64,000 nucleotides of DNA, taken from Ollibium composti. GTDB lineage: Bacteria; Pseudomonadota; Alphaproteobacteria; Rhizobiales; Rhizobiaceae. The notes under the pieces are model-generated. The model was not told where the DNA came from. It worked only from the letters and a program-made list of their open reading frames with translations, and did not search any database. Location: assembly GCF_004801285.1 (NCBI RefSeq), contig NZ_SSNY01000003.1, positions 186,001 through 250,000 on the forward strand. Reading direction: 5' to 3'. Positions 53,412 through 63,955 of this stretch are shown in pieces. A program made the position numbers and the translations under genes. Position 1 is the first letter of the stretch. Every line of letters starts with the position of its first letter.

Positions 53412-53621
53412 TGTTGTCGTCTCCCCTGTTGAGGAGACAATGACACGACCGGATTTATTTGACGCAAAAGTGCGAAGAAGATATTGAGTAAAACGAATGT
53501 CGGATTAGAATAGATTTTGAATTATATAAGAATAAAATGATCGAAAAATTGTCCTGATTTTTGAAAGAGTTCATTAAGGTGCGAAATGCCCGTCGGATCG
53601 CGGGTGGCAACGATAGGGCAA
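53412..53621. other. AT-rich intergenic stretch
   Basis: Bases about 53470-53580 are much richer in A and T than the surroundings (for example TTTTGAATTATATAAGAATA). The stretch lies upstream of the transglutaminase-like gene and probably holds its promoter. I see no gene. Confidence 0.5.
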
Positions 53622-53652
53622 AACTAAAAGGCCGGCGCGAGGCCGGCCTTGA
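53622..53652 (-). terminator. Rho-independent terminator for the PilZ gene
   Basis: AAGGCCGG (53628-53635) pairs with CCGGCCTT (53643-53650). On the minus strand TTAGTTTTG follows. Confidence 0.8.
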
Positions 53653-53671
53653 TTATCGTTGGTGATGTTGT

Positions 53672-54292
53672 TCAGGACCGTTGACGGTTGAATTCCGAAT
53701 CCAGCGTTTCGGGCAGCTGGACGACGGCAAATTCGATGGCGATCCCATCCTCGAAATGGCGGACGACCTGGCCGCGCATGGTGCCGAGCACCACCTGTAC
53801 GCCGATCGCCGGTTTGACATCGATCTCGATGGCCGCGCCCGACAGCGACAGGTCGATGATGCGGCACTGGTACTGGCGCCCGTCGGTCAATTGCAGCACG
53901 CTCACCGGGTTGCGCGGCGCCGCGCGCTCGTGGCGGCGATCTTCCGGCAGGTCGAGCTCGTGCTTGTTGGCGAGCCAGGTGAGCTGGGCGGCGAGCTTGT
54001 CCTTCTTGCGCTCGGAGGCGATGATGGTCATCGCGAAGCCGTCCTGCTGGGTGCGGGTGACCACGCCTTCAACGCGGCCGATATGGTCCAGATAGGCGAT
54101 GACCTTCTCGCCGGGTTCGCCGATACGATCGGTACGCAGCGCCACGTTGCCGGGTGACATGTCGATCACCTGGCAGGGATGTTCGGTGCGGTCTTCCAGC
54201 ATGAAGCGCCCGTAGATCTTCACGCGGACGCGCTGGAAATTGCGCCTTTCAACCGTGGACGGCGCGTATTCGACCGCCGCTGACCTCATCAC
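53672..54292 (-). CDS. Two-domain PilZ protein
   Basis: 206 aa with two PilZ-like domains. The first begins ERRNFQRVRVKIYGRF (arginine motif) with DMSPGNVAL. The second begins RRHERAAPRNPVSVL with the better DLSLSGAAIE. PilZ domains bind cyclic di-GMP through the R-x3-R and D/N-x-S-x2-G motifs; the second domain looks the more canonical in its D-x-S-x2-G, so it may be the binding one. Targets unknown. The PAS_5 gene lies upstream. Confidence 0.88.
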   Translation of the reverse strand: MMRSAAVEYAPSTVERRNFQRVRVKIYGRFMLEDRTEHPCQVIDMSPGNVALRTDRIGEPGEKVIAYLDHIGRVEGVVTRTQQDGFAMTIIASERKKDKLAAQLTWLANKHELDLPEDRRHERAAPRNPVSVLQLTDGRQYQCRIIDLSLSGAAIEIDVKPAIGVQVVLGTMRGQVVRHFEDGIAIEFAVVQLPETLDSEFNRQRS

Positions 54293-54455
54293 TGCCTACA
54301 CCCCATTGGCATTCTCTCCGGCCGATCACCGGGAATTTCACCAGTAAACTAGGGTGGAAGAGGTTAACAAAGCAGTAAATGCGGCGCCAAAACCCGCTGA
54401 ATCGTTAAGATCGGATACGTGAAGACAATGATTGCCGGCCTGCCTTGCGGCGGCT

Positions 54456-55094
54456 CTATTCCTCGCGGCCGCCGTCCAGGACAACAAGGTGGCGGATGCG
54501 GCGTGCCCTGCCGAATTCCGAGATGGTTTGCGGCGCTTCCAGTTCCGATGGCGCCAGCGCCGGCACGGAAATTGCCGGGCGATTCTTGAGGAAGAGCGGC
54601 TCCCGTTCGGGGTCGATGACGCGGATGGAATCGATCAGCACGTCGATGATCGGATCGGCGCCCAGCCAGAACGGCTTTTCGGCCGTGCTGATGATGCCGA
54701 GGCAACGCGGATGTTCGGCGCCGCCGTCGAGCGGCAGCGCCAGAAGCTCGAAGCGGGTGGATCGGCCGGCCCGGCTGAACCCTTCATAGGTCGCCAGAAC
54801 CACCGATTTCTGCTGGAAGACCCCGTGAATGAGGCGCGCCATCAGCCGCTGGTCCTTCTCGCGCCACAACGAAGGGAAGGAAAAGCCTTTCAATTCGCGC
54901 CCGTAGATGGCGCACAGCCGCGTGCCGGCGAGGCGGAACACGGCTTCGCCGCGCGTGTCCTTTTCCAGGATGAACGTATCGGCGAGCAGCGTCTTGATAT
55001 CGGCGGGCTCGACCTCGGTCCGCTTGGGGGCTGGGCGCCCGTCGCGCAGGCGGTTCCAGTATTGAAACAGGGTGATCGATCCGCTGAGGTTCAT
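54456..55094 (-). CDS. PAS_5-type sensor protein
   Basis: 212 aa. The region LFQYWNRLRDGRPAPKRTEV to FRLAGTRLCAIYGRELKGFS and the later RFELLALPLDG match the PAS_5 family of alphaproteobacteria. There is no output domain, so it may act by binding partners. It neighbours the PilZ gene on the same strand, a common pairing in Rhizobiales. Confidence 0.85.
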   Translation of the reverse strand: MNLSGSITLFQYWNRLRDGRPAPKRTEVEPADIKTLLADTFILEKDTRGEAVFRLAGTRLCAIYGRELKGFSFPSLWREKDQRLMARLIHGVFQQKSVVLATYEGFSRAGRSTRFELLALPLDGGAEHPRCLGIISTAEKPFWLGADPIIDVLIDSIRVIDPEREPLFLKNRPAISVPALAPSELEAPQTISEFGRARRIRHLVVLDGGREE

Positions 55095-55455
55095 GAACTG
55101 GTCCGTTCCCTGACGTCTGCCGTTGGTTGTCCCATCGTTGAACAGAAGGGTGGCTCCGGGACACCTTCATGCGTCGCGGAGCACAGTCCGTGCCAGCTTC
55201 GTTAAGGTTTGTTCACGGGGATCGGGGCCGTTAAGGTTAACGAATGGTTTCCGTTGCACGCCTGCGGGCGCCGTGAGAGGCTTCGAACCACTCCGGGTCG
55301 CCATATGCGACCGTCCAGTCGGAAGTTTTCAGGGGAGCAAGGGGGCTCGACCGGCCGTTCAAGGGAAACCTTGGACGGCTTCTTTTTTGGTGATTCGCCT
55401 CGTTCCGGCATTTTCGCCGTTTGTGATTCGGCCAAGGCTCCTCTACATCGGCCCA
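55095..55455. other. 361-base intergenic region before the rhomboid gene
   Basis: It separates the divergent PAS_5 and rhomboid genes. It contains CGTTAAGGTTAACG (55229-55242), a near-perfect palindrome, and a second GTTAAGGTT at 55201. An open frame crosses it, but I find no ribosome site or family feature that supports coding. Confidence 0.4.
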
Positions 55456-56220
55456 ATGTCGCGATCGCATGACGAACAGACGCATGGACAACCGGCCATG
55501 GAGCCGAACGGACCGGGGACCGAAGGGCAGGCGGGGCGACCGAGCCACGAACCGGTGTTCAACCTGCCGCCGGTGGTGCTTGCCATCATCGGCCTGTGCG
55601 CCGCCATCTTCCTCTTGCAGGCCTATGTGCTTACCCCGGACCAGAACCTGGACCTGATCCGCTACGGTGCCTTCATCCCGGTGATCTATACAGGCAAGTA
55701 CGGTTTCGATATCTGGGCGTTCACCAGCCCGTTCACCTACACGCTGCTGCACGGCAGTTTCCTGCACGTCGCCGTCAACATGGTCTGGCTGGCGGCGTTC
55801 GGCTCGCCGCTGGCGAATCGCTTCGGCGCGCGGCGCTTCGCTGTTTTCTTCATGGTCACCGGCCTTGCCTCCGCCTTTTTCTTCTGCGCCATCCATCCCT
55901 TCACCCAGGCGCCGCTGGTCGGCGCCTCCGGCTCGATTTCGGGCATGATGGGGGCGGCCGCGCGCTTTGCCTTCCAGATCGACCGCTCGTCGGGCAAGGC
56001 CGCCTTCGCCGGAGCGCCGCTGCCGTTTCGTCTGGTGCTGCGTTCGCGCGCGGTGGTGACGTTCCTGGCGGTGTGGATGGTCATCAACCTCATCACCGGT
56101 CTCGTCGGCTTCGTGCCGGGCAACGAAGACCAGATCGCGTGGGAGGCGCATATCGGCGGTTTTCTCGCCGGTTTCTTCGGTCTGCGCTTCTTCGACCGGC
56201 CGGAAAAACCGATGTCCTGA
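55456..56220 (+). CDS. Rhomboid-family intramembrane serine protease
   Basis: 254 aa from ATG 55456 (55498 is an alternative). Six membrane helices. Active-site features: FTYTLLHGSFLHVAVNM (the HxxxH..N region of loop 1 and TM2), VGASGSISGMMG with the catalytic Ser near residue 158, and WEAHIGGFLAG with the catalytic His near residue 230. It cuts membrane proteins within the bilayer; substrates unknown. A short hydrophilic N-terminal arm precedes the first helix. Confidence 0.91.
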   Translation: MSRSHDEQTHGQPAMEPNGPGTEGQAGRPSHEPVFNLPPVVLAIIGLCAAIFLLQAYVLTPDQNLDLIRYGAFIPVIYTGKYGFDIWAFTSPFTYTLLHGSFLHVAVNMVWLAAFGSPLANRFGARRFAVFFMVTGLASAFFFCAIHPFTQAPLVGASGSISGMMGAAARFAFQIDRSSGKAAFAGAPLPFRLVLRSRAVVTFLAVWMVINLITGLVGFVPGNEDQIAWEAHIGGFLAGFFGLRFFDRPEKPMS

Positions 56221-56339
56221 CACGCCTCGATGCCGCTTTGGATGCACTTGCAATGCAACCAATCGCGGCGCACCATGTTCACCGGAATGTGATGGCCGGT
56301 GACGGCTGGCGCCGGCCCCATCGACCAGAGGAGGACGCC

Positions 56340-56771
56340 ATGACTGTTAAGGCAATTCTTGCGGCGAAGGGCCACGATGTGGTTACCCTCGGGCCGAACG
56401 AGAAACTTTCCGAAGCGATCCGTATCCTCGCTGAATATAGGATCGGCGCGCTGGTGGTGACCAATGGCGACCGCAAGATCGTCGGCATTCTTTCCGAGCG
56501 CGATGTCGTGCGCATGCTCGCCAGGGAAGGGGCTGCCGCCCTCGACACGCCGGTGCGCTCGGCGATGACGCCGAAGGTCAAGATCTGCAACGAGAACCAT
56601 ACGGTCAACGAGTTGATGGAGATCATGACCACCGGCCGCTTCCGTCATCTGCCGGTCGAGAAGGACGGCCTGCTCGACGGCATCGTCTCCATCGGCGACG
56701 TGGTCAAGCGCCGCATCGAGGACGTCGAGCGCGAAGCGGAGGAAATCCGCGCCTATATCGCCACCGCGTGA
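56340..56771 (+). CDS. Two-CBS-domain protein
   Basis: 143 aa from ATG 56340, with GAGGAGG upstream. A stand-alone pair of CBS domains: LSEAIRILAEYRIGALVVTN, VGILSERDVVRML, RSAMTPKVKICNENHTVNEL and HLPVEKDGLLDGIVSIGDVV. Such proteins bind adenosyl nucleotides and report energy or redox state. No partner is adjacent. A GC-rich hairpin follows. Confidence 0.92.
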   Translation: MTVKAILAAKGHDVVTLGPNEKLSEAIRILAEYRIGALVVTNGDRKIVGILSERDVVRMLAREGAAALDTPVRSAMTPKVKICNENHTVNELMEIMTTGRFRHLPVEKDGLLDGIVSIGDVVKRRIEDVEREAEEIRAYIATA

Positions 56772-56775
56772 GATA

Positions 56776-56803
56776 TCCGGTCGGCCTCTGCGAGCCGACC
56801 GGA
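56776..56803. terminator. Hairpin between CBS gene and yjhX-like gene
   Basis: TCCGGTCGGC and GCCGACCGGA form a perfect 10-bp stem. It lacks a T run on either side, so termination is only probable. Confidence 0.45.
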
Positions 56804-56810
56804 AACCGGT

Positions 56811-57068
56811 TCAACGGTTGTCGAGCTCGGCGCGGACCAGTTCCAACCCGCGCCGTGTGATGCGGTAGGGGCCGCCGCCGGATGAGGCGACGGCCTTCTT
56901 CCGTTTCAGTTTCCTGAAAAGGCCGAGGTCGAAACCCGGATAGCGCCAGCCGTCGCGGGTGAGACAGACGACCGTCTCGATCTTCCTGTTCTCGTTCTTC
57001 TCGATTTCGATACGCCCGCCCTGTGCGAGCAGGTGCAGGATGCGCTGTTCGGTGCGCGAAATGTCCAT
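56811..57068 (-). CDS. YjhX/TopAI-like toxin (UPF0386)
   Basis: 85 aa from ATG 57068, with GGAAG upstream. The sequence follows the YjhX (UPF0386) pattern closely: MDISRTEQRILHLLAQGGRI, LGLFRKLKRKKAV, GGPYRITRRGLELVRAEL and the DNR terminus. In E. coli YjhX (TopAI) inhibits topoisomerase I and is countered by the adjacent GNAT antitoxin YjhQ. Here no yjhQ-like gene lies next to it; the closest GNAT gene is beyond gatB. A 282-base region with an 8-bp inverted repeat precedes gatB. Confidence 0.85.
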   Translation of the reverse strand: MDISRTEQRILHLLAQGGRIEIEKNENRKIETVVCLTRDGWRYPGFDLGLFRKLKRKKAVASSGGGPYRITRRGLELVRAELDNR

Positions 57069-57192
57069 GGAGTGTCTTCCGGGAAAACCAATGCGAAAAA
57101 CCGCTGTCGCGATCGTTCGCGGCACGGTGGCTGAAGGTTTTCTGCCCTGCCTCGCTACGAGGTCAGGGCCTCACCGGGACTGAGAATAAGTG

Positions 57193-57216
57193 GACATCCA
57201 CTCTCCATTGGATGTC
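57193..57216. promoter_or_regulatory. Inverted repeat in the yjhX-gatB divergent region
   Basis: GACATCCA and TGGATGTC form a perfect 8-bp inverted repeat with an 8-nt spacer, about 130 bases from each gene. It could be an operator or a short RNA hairpin. No family match is claimed. Confidence 0.4.
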
Positions 57217-57350
57217 GTTCATATAGAGGGGAGCGCGCGAAAAGGCCAGACGCCGTGTGCCGGCCGGCTTTGCGCTTGTCTCTCCGGTCGCTTTGCACTA
57301 GCGAAGGGCCGAGCAAAATTGCGAAAATCGCGACTTCCGGATAGCTGCCC

Positions 57351-58850
57351 ATGACCATCGTCGACACCCGCACGCCCGATCCCAAGCGACTGATCCCCGG
57401 TGCCACCGGCGACTGGGAGGTCATCATCGGCATGGAAGTTCACGCGCAGGTCACCTCCGAGGCAAAGCTGTTTTCCGGCGCTTCGACCAACTTCGGCGCG
57501 GCGCCCAACGCTAACGTGTCGCTGGTGGATGCGGCGATGCCCGGCATGCTGCCGGTCATCAACGAGGAATGCGTCAGGCAGGCCATTCGCACCGGCCTGG
57601 GCCTGAAGGCGAAGATCAACCATAAGTCGGTCTTCGATCGCAAGAACTACTTCTATCCCGACCTGCCGCAGGGCTACCAGATTTCGCAGTTCAAGCAGCC
57701 GATCGTCGGCGAGGGCACCGTCGTCGTCTCCGTCGGCCCCGACAGCAAGGGCCAGTACGAGGACATCCAAGTCGGCATCGAGCGCCTGCATCTCGAACAG
57801 GATGCCGGCAAGTCGATGCACGACCAGCATCCGACCATGTCCTATGTCGACCTGAACCGCTCCGGCGTGGCGCTGATGGAGATCGTCTCCAAGCCGGACA
57901 TCCGCTCGTCCGACGAGGCCAAGGCCTACATCACCAAGCTGCGCACCATCGTGCGCTATCTCGGCACCTGCGACGGCAACATGGACGAAGGCTCCTTGCG
58001 CGCCGACGTCAACGTCTCGGTGCGTCGGCCCGGTGAGGGCTTCGGCACCCGTTGCGAGATCAAGAACATGAACTCCGTCCGCTTCATCGGCCAGGCCATC
58101 GAATACGAAGCGCGCCGCCAGATCGCTATCCTGGAGGACGGCGGCAAGATCGACCAGGAGACGAGGCTGTTCGATGCCGTGAAGGGCGAGACGCGCTCCA
58201 TGCGCTCCAAGGAAGAGGCGCACGATTATCGCTATTTTCCCGATCCCGACCTTCTGCCGCTGGAGTTCGACCAGGCCTATGTCGACGCGCTGGCTGAGCA
58301 TCTACCGGAACTGCCGGACGATAAGCGGGGTCGCCTGATCGACAGGCTCGGCCTGTCCGCCTACGACGCCTCGGTGCTGGTGTCGGAAAAGGCCATCGCC
58401 GACTATTTCGAGCAGGTGGCGGAGGGCCGCGACGGAAAGCTTGCGGCCAACTGGGTCATCAACGACCTACTGGGTGCCTTGAACAAATCCGGCAAGGCCA
58501 TTGAAGAAACTCCGGTTTCGCCTGCCCAACTCGGTGCCGTCATCGATCTCATCAAGGAAGGCACCATCTCCGGCAAGATCGCCAAGGATCTGTTCGAGAT
58601 CGTCTGGACCGAGGGCGGCGACCCGAAGGAGATTGTCGAGAAACGCGGCATGAAGCAGGTCACCGACACCGGCGCCATCGAAAAGGCCGTCGACGAGGTC
58701 ATTGCCGCCAATCCCGACAAGGCCGAGCAGGCGCGCGCGAAGCCGACGATGGCCGGCTGGTTCGTCGGCCAGGTGATGAAGGCCACCGGCGGCAAGGCCA
58801 ACCCGCAGGCCGTCAACGACCTGGTCAAGGCCAGGCTGGGCATCGAGTGA
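57351..58850 (+). CDS. gatB: Aspartyl/glutamyl-tRNA amidotransferase subunit B
   Basis: 499 aa, the standard GatB length. GatCAB amidates misacylated Glu-tRNA(Gln) and Asp-tRNA(Asn). Signature sequence: [67 protein letters not shown] and [15 protein letters not shown] [13 protein letters not shown]. The C-terminal tRNA-binding domain ends [13 protein letters not shown]. The stop overlaps a GNAT gene. Confidence 0.97.
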   Translation: MTIVDTRTPDPKRLIPGATGDWEVIIGMEVHAQVTSEAKLFSGASTNFGAAPNANVSLVDAAMPGMLPVINEECVRQAIRTGLGLKAKINHKSVFDRKNYFYPDLPQGYQISQFKQPIVGEGTVVVSVGPDSKGQYEDIQVGIERLHLEQDAGKSMHDQHPTMSYVDLNRSGVALMEIVSKPDIRSSDEAKAYITKLRTIVRYLGTCDGNMDEGSLRADVNVSVRRPGEGFGTRCEIKNMNSVRFIGQAIEYEARRQIAILEDGGKIDQETRLFDAVKGETRSMRSKEEAHDYRYFPDPDLLPLEFDQAYVDALAEHLPELPDDKRGRLIDRLGLSAYDASVLVSEKAIADYFEQVAEGRDGKLAANWVINDLLGALNKSGKAIEETPVSPAQLGAVIDLIKEGTISGKIAKDLFEIVWTEGGDPKEIVEKRGMKQVTDTGAIEKAVDEVIAANPDKAEQARAKPTMAGWFVGQVMKATGGKANPQAVNDLVKARLGIE

Positions 58851-59344
58851 TGTTCGTCCGCACCGCCGGCGAGCGCGATCTCGAAGCGATCCGCGCTTTG
58901 CTGGTGGAGACGTGGCATGCCACCTATGACACCATCTACGGTGCGGCGAAGGTGACGGAGATCACCGGCGAATGGCATTCGCTGGCCCGGCTGAAAACCC
59001 GCCTCGTCGAGCCGAACTCCGAATTCCTCGTCGCCGACGACGGCGAGGCGCTTGCCGGCGTTGCCTTCGCCAGGGCGGAAAGCAAATCGGTCAAGCTGCA
59101 CCAGCTTTACGTGCGACCCGCAATGCAGGGCAGGGGCGTCGGCGGCATGCTGCTGGACGAGATCGGGGGCTGCTTCCCTGAGGCGGATAAAATCACGCTG
59201 GAAGTCGAGCCGGCCAACGAGAGGGCCGTCGCCTTTTATGTGGCGCAAGGCTTCGTCAAGACCGGCACCGTCAACGACTGTGGCCGTCAGGGGTTCGGCA
59301 TCGCCGCGAACGTCTACGAGCGGCCGATCCGTTGGGCGGAATGA
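58850..59344 (+). CDS. GNAT-family N-acetyltransferase
   Basis: 164 aa starting with TGATG overlap to gatB. GNAT features: VRTAGERDLEAIRALLVETW, LHQLYVRPAMQGRGVGGMLL (motif A, Q-x-x-G-x-G) and NERAVAFYVAQGFVKTG. The substrate is unknown. Coupling to gatB may be only operonic; it is also the GNAT gene nearest to the orphan yjhX-like gene, but on the opposite strand. Confidence 0.86.
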   Translation: MFVRTAGERDLEAIRALLVETWHATYDTIYGAAKVTEITGEWHSLARLKTRLVEPNSEFLVADDGEALAGVAFARAESKSVKLHQLYVRPAMQGRGVGGMLLDEIGGCFPEADKITLEVEPANERAVAFYVAQGFVKTGTVNDCGRQGFGIAANVYERPIRWAE

Positions 59345-59470
59345 GAAGGCTGCGTTCGTCCACTGCGGAGTAAGCCAGCCTGCCGTTCATCGTGCGCGCA
59401 TAGTTCCGCCGCATTTTTGACGGAAAGGCTGGCTGAGAGGGCGCGCCGACAGGGCCCTCGGCGGGCTACC

Positions 59471-60052
59471 ATGACTATTCGTTCCCATATTCGCAACACG
59501 ACGATTATCGCCGGCACGGCGGTGGCCGTTTTCCTGGCCATTCTGGCTTTCCAGCAGGTGCTGCGCCTCAGCGGCAATTTCCATACCGTCGTTGCCGGCC
59601 AGTTCTACCGTTCCTCGCAACTCTCCACGGCGGCGCTCGAAGGCTACGTGCATCGCTATGGGTTGAAGACCATCGTCAACCTGCGCGGCGCCGAGCCGAA
59701 CAGGAAGTGGTATCAGGACGAAAAGCATCTCGCCGACTCGCTCGGCCTGACGATGATCGATTTCGGCATGTCGGCGACCAAGCCGATCACGAGGGACCGG
59801 GCAGCGGCGCTGGTTGCTGTTCTGAAGGCGGCGCAAAAGCCGATCCTCGTCCATTGCCTCGACGGCGCCGACCGCACCGGCCTTGTCTCCGTCATTTACG
59901 CCAGCCAGGTAGCCGGTGAGGACGAGGAGACGTCAGAGAGGCAACTGACGCCGCTTTACGGGCATTTCGGCATACCGCTGGTGTCGCCGACCTTCGCCAT
60001 GGATTCGAGCTGGGAAGACCTCGAGACGTTTTTCGGCATTGCCGGGTCCTAG
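59471..60052 (+). CDS. Membrane-anchored dual-specificity/tyrosine phosphatase-like protein
   Basis: 193 aa from ATG 59471. One N-terminal helix (TIIAGTAVAVFLAILAF) anchors or exports it. The phosphatase loop HCLDGADRTGL (C-x5-R) is near residue 129, with GQFYRSSQLS and VNLRGAEPN upstream, as in bacterial DSP-like enzymes. The loop reads with Asp and Ala before the Arg, as in several lipid- or inositol-phosphate phosphatases, so it may not be a protein phosphatase. Confidence 0.86.
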   Translation: MTIRSHIRNTTIIAGTAVAVFLAILAFQQVLRLSGNFHTVVAGQFYRSSQLSTAALEGYVHRYGLKTIVNLRGAEPNRKWYQDEKHLADSLGLTMIDFGMSATKPITRDRAAALVAVLKAAQKPILVHCLDGADRTGLVSVIYASQVAGEDEETSERQLTPLYGHFGIPLVSPTFAMDSSWEDLETFFGIAGS

Positions 60053-60111
60053 CTCTTGCCTTCGCCGCCGCCGGACGCCATAAGCGGGCAACGGGCGGTC
60101 GCACCGCGAGG

Positions 60112-60516
60112 ATGACGATGAAGACGCTGATCCTGCAGTTTTTCACCTGGTGGAACAGCCAGACCTGGGGCACGCGCTTCCACACCTGGCGCTTCGGCAA
60201 GAAGGTCGGTGAGGACGAGTTCGGCAACGTCTATTACGAAGGCGGACTCAATTCCGACGGCCAGACCCGCCGCTGGGTGATCTACAACGGCTATGCCGAG
60301 GCTTCCGCCATTCCGCCGGGCTGGCACGGCTGGATTCATCACCGCACCGACACGCCGCCCTCGGCCGAGACCTACAAGCCGCGCGACTGGCAAAAGCCGC
60401 ACCTCCCGAACCTGACGGGAACGGCGGGCGCCTACCGGCCGAAGGGCTCCATCCTCGGTGCCGGCCGCCGGCCGCAGGTGAGCGGCGACTACGACGCCTG
60501 GACGCCGGGCTCCTGA
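60112..60516 (+). CDS. NDUFA12-family complex I accessory protein
   Basis: 134 aa (ATG 60118 also possible). Homologue of mitochondrial NDUFA12 (B17.2), a supernumerary subunit of NADH:ubiquinone oxidoreductase found in alphaproteobacteria. Motifs: FTWWNSQTWGTRFHTWRFG, VGEDEFGNVYYEGG, RRWVIYNGYAEAS and IPPGWHGWIHHRTDTPP. It lies before DUF2155 as in related genomes. Confidence 0.95.
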   Translation: MTMKTLILQFFTWWNSQTWGTRFHTWRFGKKVGEDEFGNVYYEGGLNSDGQTRRWVIYNGYAEASAIPPGWHGWIHHRTDTPPSAETYKPRDWQKPHLPNLTGTAGAYRPKGSILGAGRRPQVSGDYDAWTPGS

Positions 60517-60629
60517 GCCTGTTCCGGTTCGGGTTCTCGCCACATTTGCCGTTTAGCTGGTTCGCTTCATCGCAACGCTCTACCTTTGGGCGTCGAGAAT
60601 CACCGCATGCCCAAAGACGGGTCGTCCGC

Positions 60630-61349
60630 ATGATGCCTTCCAGCCGCCTTTCGACCGTCGCCCTGGCCGCGATGCTGGCGGCTGCCTGCCCGCTCGCGGC
60701 CCATGCGCAGCAGATGCCCTGGGACCCGCCGCTCGAGAACGAGGCGCCGGCAGAGGTGCCTTTCCAGATCCAGCCGGACCCCACACAGGACCAGCCGATG
60801 GGCGAGCCGGTTCCGGACCAGCCCGCGCAGGAACCGACTCCGGATCAACCCGCCGAAGGACAGCAGCCCGCGCCGGATCAGCCGACACAGGACCAGCCCG
60901 CCGACGGTCAGCCGGCCCAGGACCAGCCGGCACCGGCGCCGAAGGTCGAGCGCGTGAAGAACCCGATCGCCGAATTCACCGGCATCGACAAGATCACCGG
61001 CCGCATCATCACCTTCGACGTCTATATCGACGAGACCGTGCAGTTCGGCGCCTTGCAGGTGACGCCGCGCGTCTGCTATTCGCGCCCCGGCGCCGAGGAG
61101 CCGAAGACGGATTCCTTCGTCGAGGTCGACGAGATCACGCTGGACCGCAAGATCCGCCGCATCTTCACCGGCTGGATGTTCGCAGAAAGCCCCGGCCTGA
61201 ACGCCGTCGAGCATCCCGTCTATGACGTGTGGCTGAAGGCCTGCAAGCAGAAGTCCGACGTGCCGCCGCCCGAAAGCGTCAAGGCGCCCGCCACCACGAC
61301 CGATACGGTCCCCGATTCGGCGTCGGCCACGGCCAAGCCCGCCAACTGA
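60630..61349 (+). CDS. DUF2155 exported protein
   Basis: 239 aa from ATG 60630. Signal peptide (LSTVALAAMLAAACPLAAHA). A linker of about 60 residues repeats the pattern DQPxQ/PDQPA, and the DUF2155 domain follows: AEFTGIDKITGRIITFDVYI, QFGALQVTPRVCYSR, FVEVDEITLDRKIRRIFTGW and HPVYDVWLKACK. Function unknown, probably linked to the cell envelope. Conserved next to aat in Rhizobiales. Confidence 0.9.
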   Translation: MMPSSRLSTVALAAMLAAACPLAAHAQQMPWDPPLENEAPAEVPFQIQPDPTQDQPMGEPVPDQPAQEPTPDQPAEGQQPAPDQPTQDQPADGQPAQDQPAPAPKVERVKNPIAEFTGIDKITGRIITFDVYIDETVQFGALQVTPRVCYSRPGAEEPKTDSFVEVDEITLDRKIRRIFTGWMFAESPGLNAVEHPVYDVWLKACKQKSDVPPPESVKAPATTTDTVPDSASATAKPAN

Positions 61350-61414
61350 CCGGAACCGCAACCCGCGCCGCGCGTTTGGTGCGGCGGCAGGGCGCCAGCG
61401 GGACGGAGCAGGTT

Positions 61415-61792
61415 ATGACAGCCAGCGAGAAGGAACTTCTCGAAATCGAGAAGGGGTTCTGGGCCCTTGGCGAAGCGTATTTCAAGGCCCACGCCGACAA
61501 GGAATGCCTGGTGGCTTTTCCGGACATGGCGATGGCCATGAGCAATGCCGACCTCGCGGCGACTGCGAAGAATCCCAACCGTTGGCGCGATCTCTCGATC
61601 GATCTCAAGGGTATGGTCGAACCCGGCAGCGATGTCGTCATGCTGAGCTACGAGGCGCATGCGACGCGTGAGGGCGGCGAGCCCTATGCGGCGCTCGTCA
61701 GCAGCGGCTACGTCCATCGCGCCGACGGCTGGAAACTGATGTTCCATTGCCAGACGCCACTGACCGTGGACCACGGCAAGAAGAAACGGTGA
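61415..61792 (+). CDS. NTF2/SnoaL-like (DUF4440-type) protein
   Basis: 125 aa from ATG 61415, with GGACGGAGCAGG upstream. It has a small cone-shaped-fold pattern: ELLEIEKGFWALGEAYFKAH, MVEPGSDVVMLSYEAHATRE, YAALVSSGYVHRADGWKLMF and HCQTPL. Such proteins bind small ligands or act as minor enzymes; nothing more specific can be said. Confidence 0.75.
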   Translation: MTASEKELLEIEKGFWALGEAYFKAHADKECLVAFPDMAMAMSNADLAATAKNPNRWRDLSIDLKGMVEPGSDVVMLSYEAHATREGGEPYAALVSSGYVHRADGWKLMFHCQTPLTVDHGKKKR

Positions 61793-61807
61793 ACCGTCCG
61801 CCATCTC

Positions 61808-62425
61808 TTAGGGGTTGAAGGTCGCGCTGCCCTTCAGCGCCTCGGCCAGCATCGTCTCGTATTTGGCCCGCGGCACGTCGACGGCGCCGAAGCGCTTCAG
61901 GTGTTCTGTGGTGAACTGCGTGTCGAGCAGCACGAAATTCCGAGCCTTCAGCCGTTCGACCAGATGGACGAGGCAGACCTTGGAGGCATCGGTCTCGCGC
62001 GAGAACATGCTTTCGCCGAAGAAGACGCGGCCGAGCGACACGCCGTAGAGCCCGCCGATCAGCCGGTCGTCACGCCACGCTTCGACCGAATGGGCATGGT
62101 CCATGCGGTGCAGTTCGACATAGGCCTGCCGGATCGGTGCGTTGATCCACGTCGAGGTGCGTTCCTCGCGCTTTTCCGCGCAGGCGTCGATGGTCGCCTC
62201 GAAATCGGAATCGAAGCGGATATCGAAACGGCCTCTGCGCAAAGTCTTGGCGAGGCTCTTCGGCACATGGAAACCGTCGAGCGGAATGATGCCGCGCGTT
62301 TCCGGCCGCACCCAGAACACCTCCGGGTCCGACGCGCTTTCCGCCATCGGAAAGACGCCCGAGGCATAGGCCTTGAGCAGCAGGTCGGTCGGAATGTGGA
62401 AACCGGGCGCGTAGGGACGGGTCAT
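61808..62425 (-). CDS. aat: Leucyl/phenylalanyl-tRNA--protein transferase
   Basis: 205 aa from ATG 62425; ATG 62452 would add nine residues. Aat adds Leu or Phe to proteins with N-terminal Arg or Lys, marking them for ClpAP. Features: [77 protein letters not shown] and [15 protein letters not shown]. It follows accC, as in other Rhizobiales. Confidence 0.95.
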   Translation of the reverse strand: MTRPYAPGFHIPTDLLLKAYASGVFPMAESASDPEVFWVRPETRGIIPLDGFHVPKSLAKTLRRGRFDIRFDSDFEATIDACAEKREERTSTWINAPIRQAYVELHRMDHAHSVEAWRDDRLIGGLYGVSLGRVFFGESMFSRETDASKVCLVHLVERLKARNFVLLDTQFTTEHLKRFGAVDVPRAKYETMLAEALKGSATFNP

Positions 62426-62452
62426 GAAGGTTCGTTGATAGTCAGGCCACAT

Positions 62453-62595
62453 CGGCCTGCAAATGTCGGCTTGCTGTGCTTCCGGTGCTCACGTACCCAA
62501 ATGTACGCTCCGCTCCGGTTCTCGCAACCCGGCATTTTGGTCGCTACGCGCCCATCTTCGCTTCCGGCTCGCTCTGACCTGAATCTGAACGAACC
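62453..62595. other. accC-aat intergenic region
   Basis: 143 bases of GC-rich sequence containing GTACCCAAATGTAC and repeated CGCTCCGCTCCGG/CGCTTCCGG units. It resembles an intergenic filler common in Mesorhizobium-type genomes. I see no gene in it. Confidence 0.4.
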
Positions 62596-63939
<1,344 letters not shown>

Positions 63940-63955
63940 CGGCCCTTTCCCGGCC

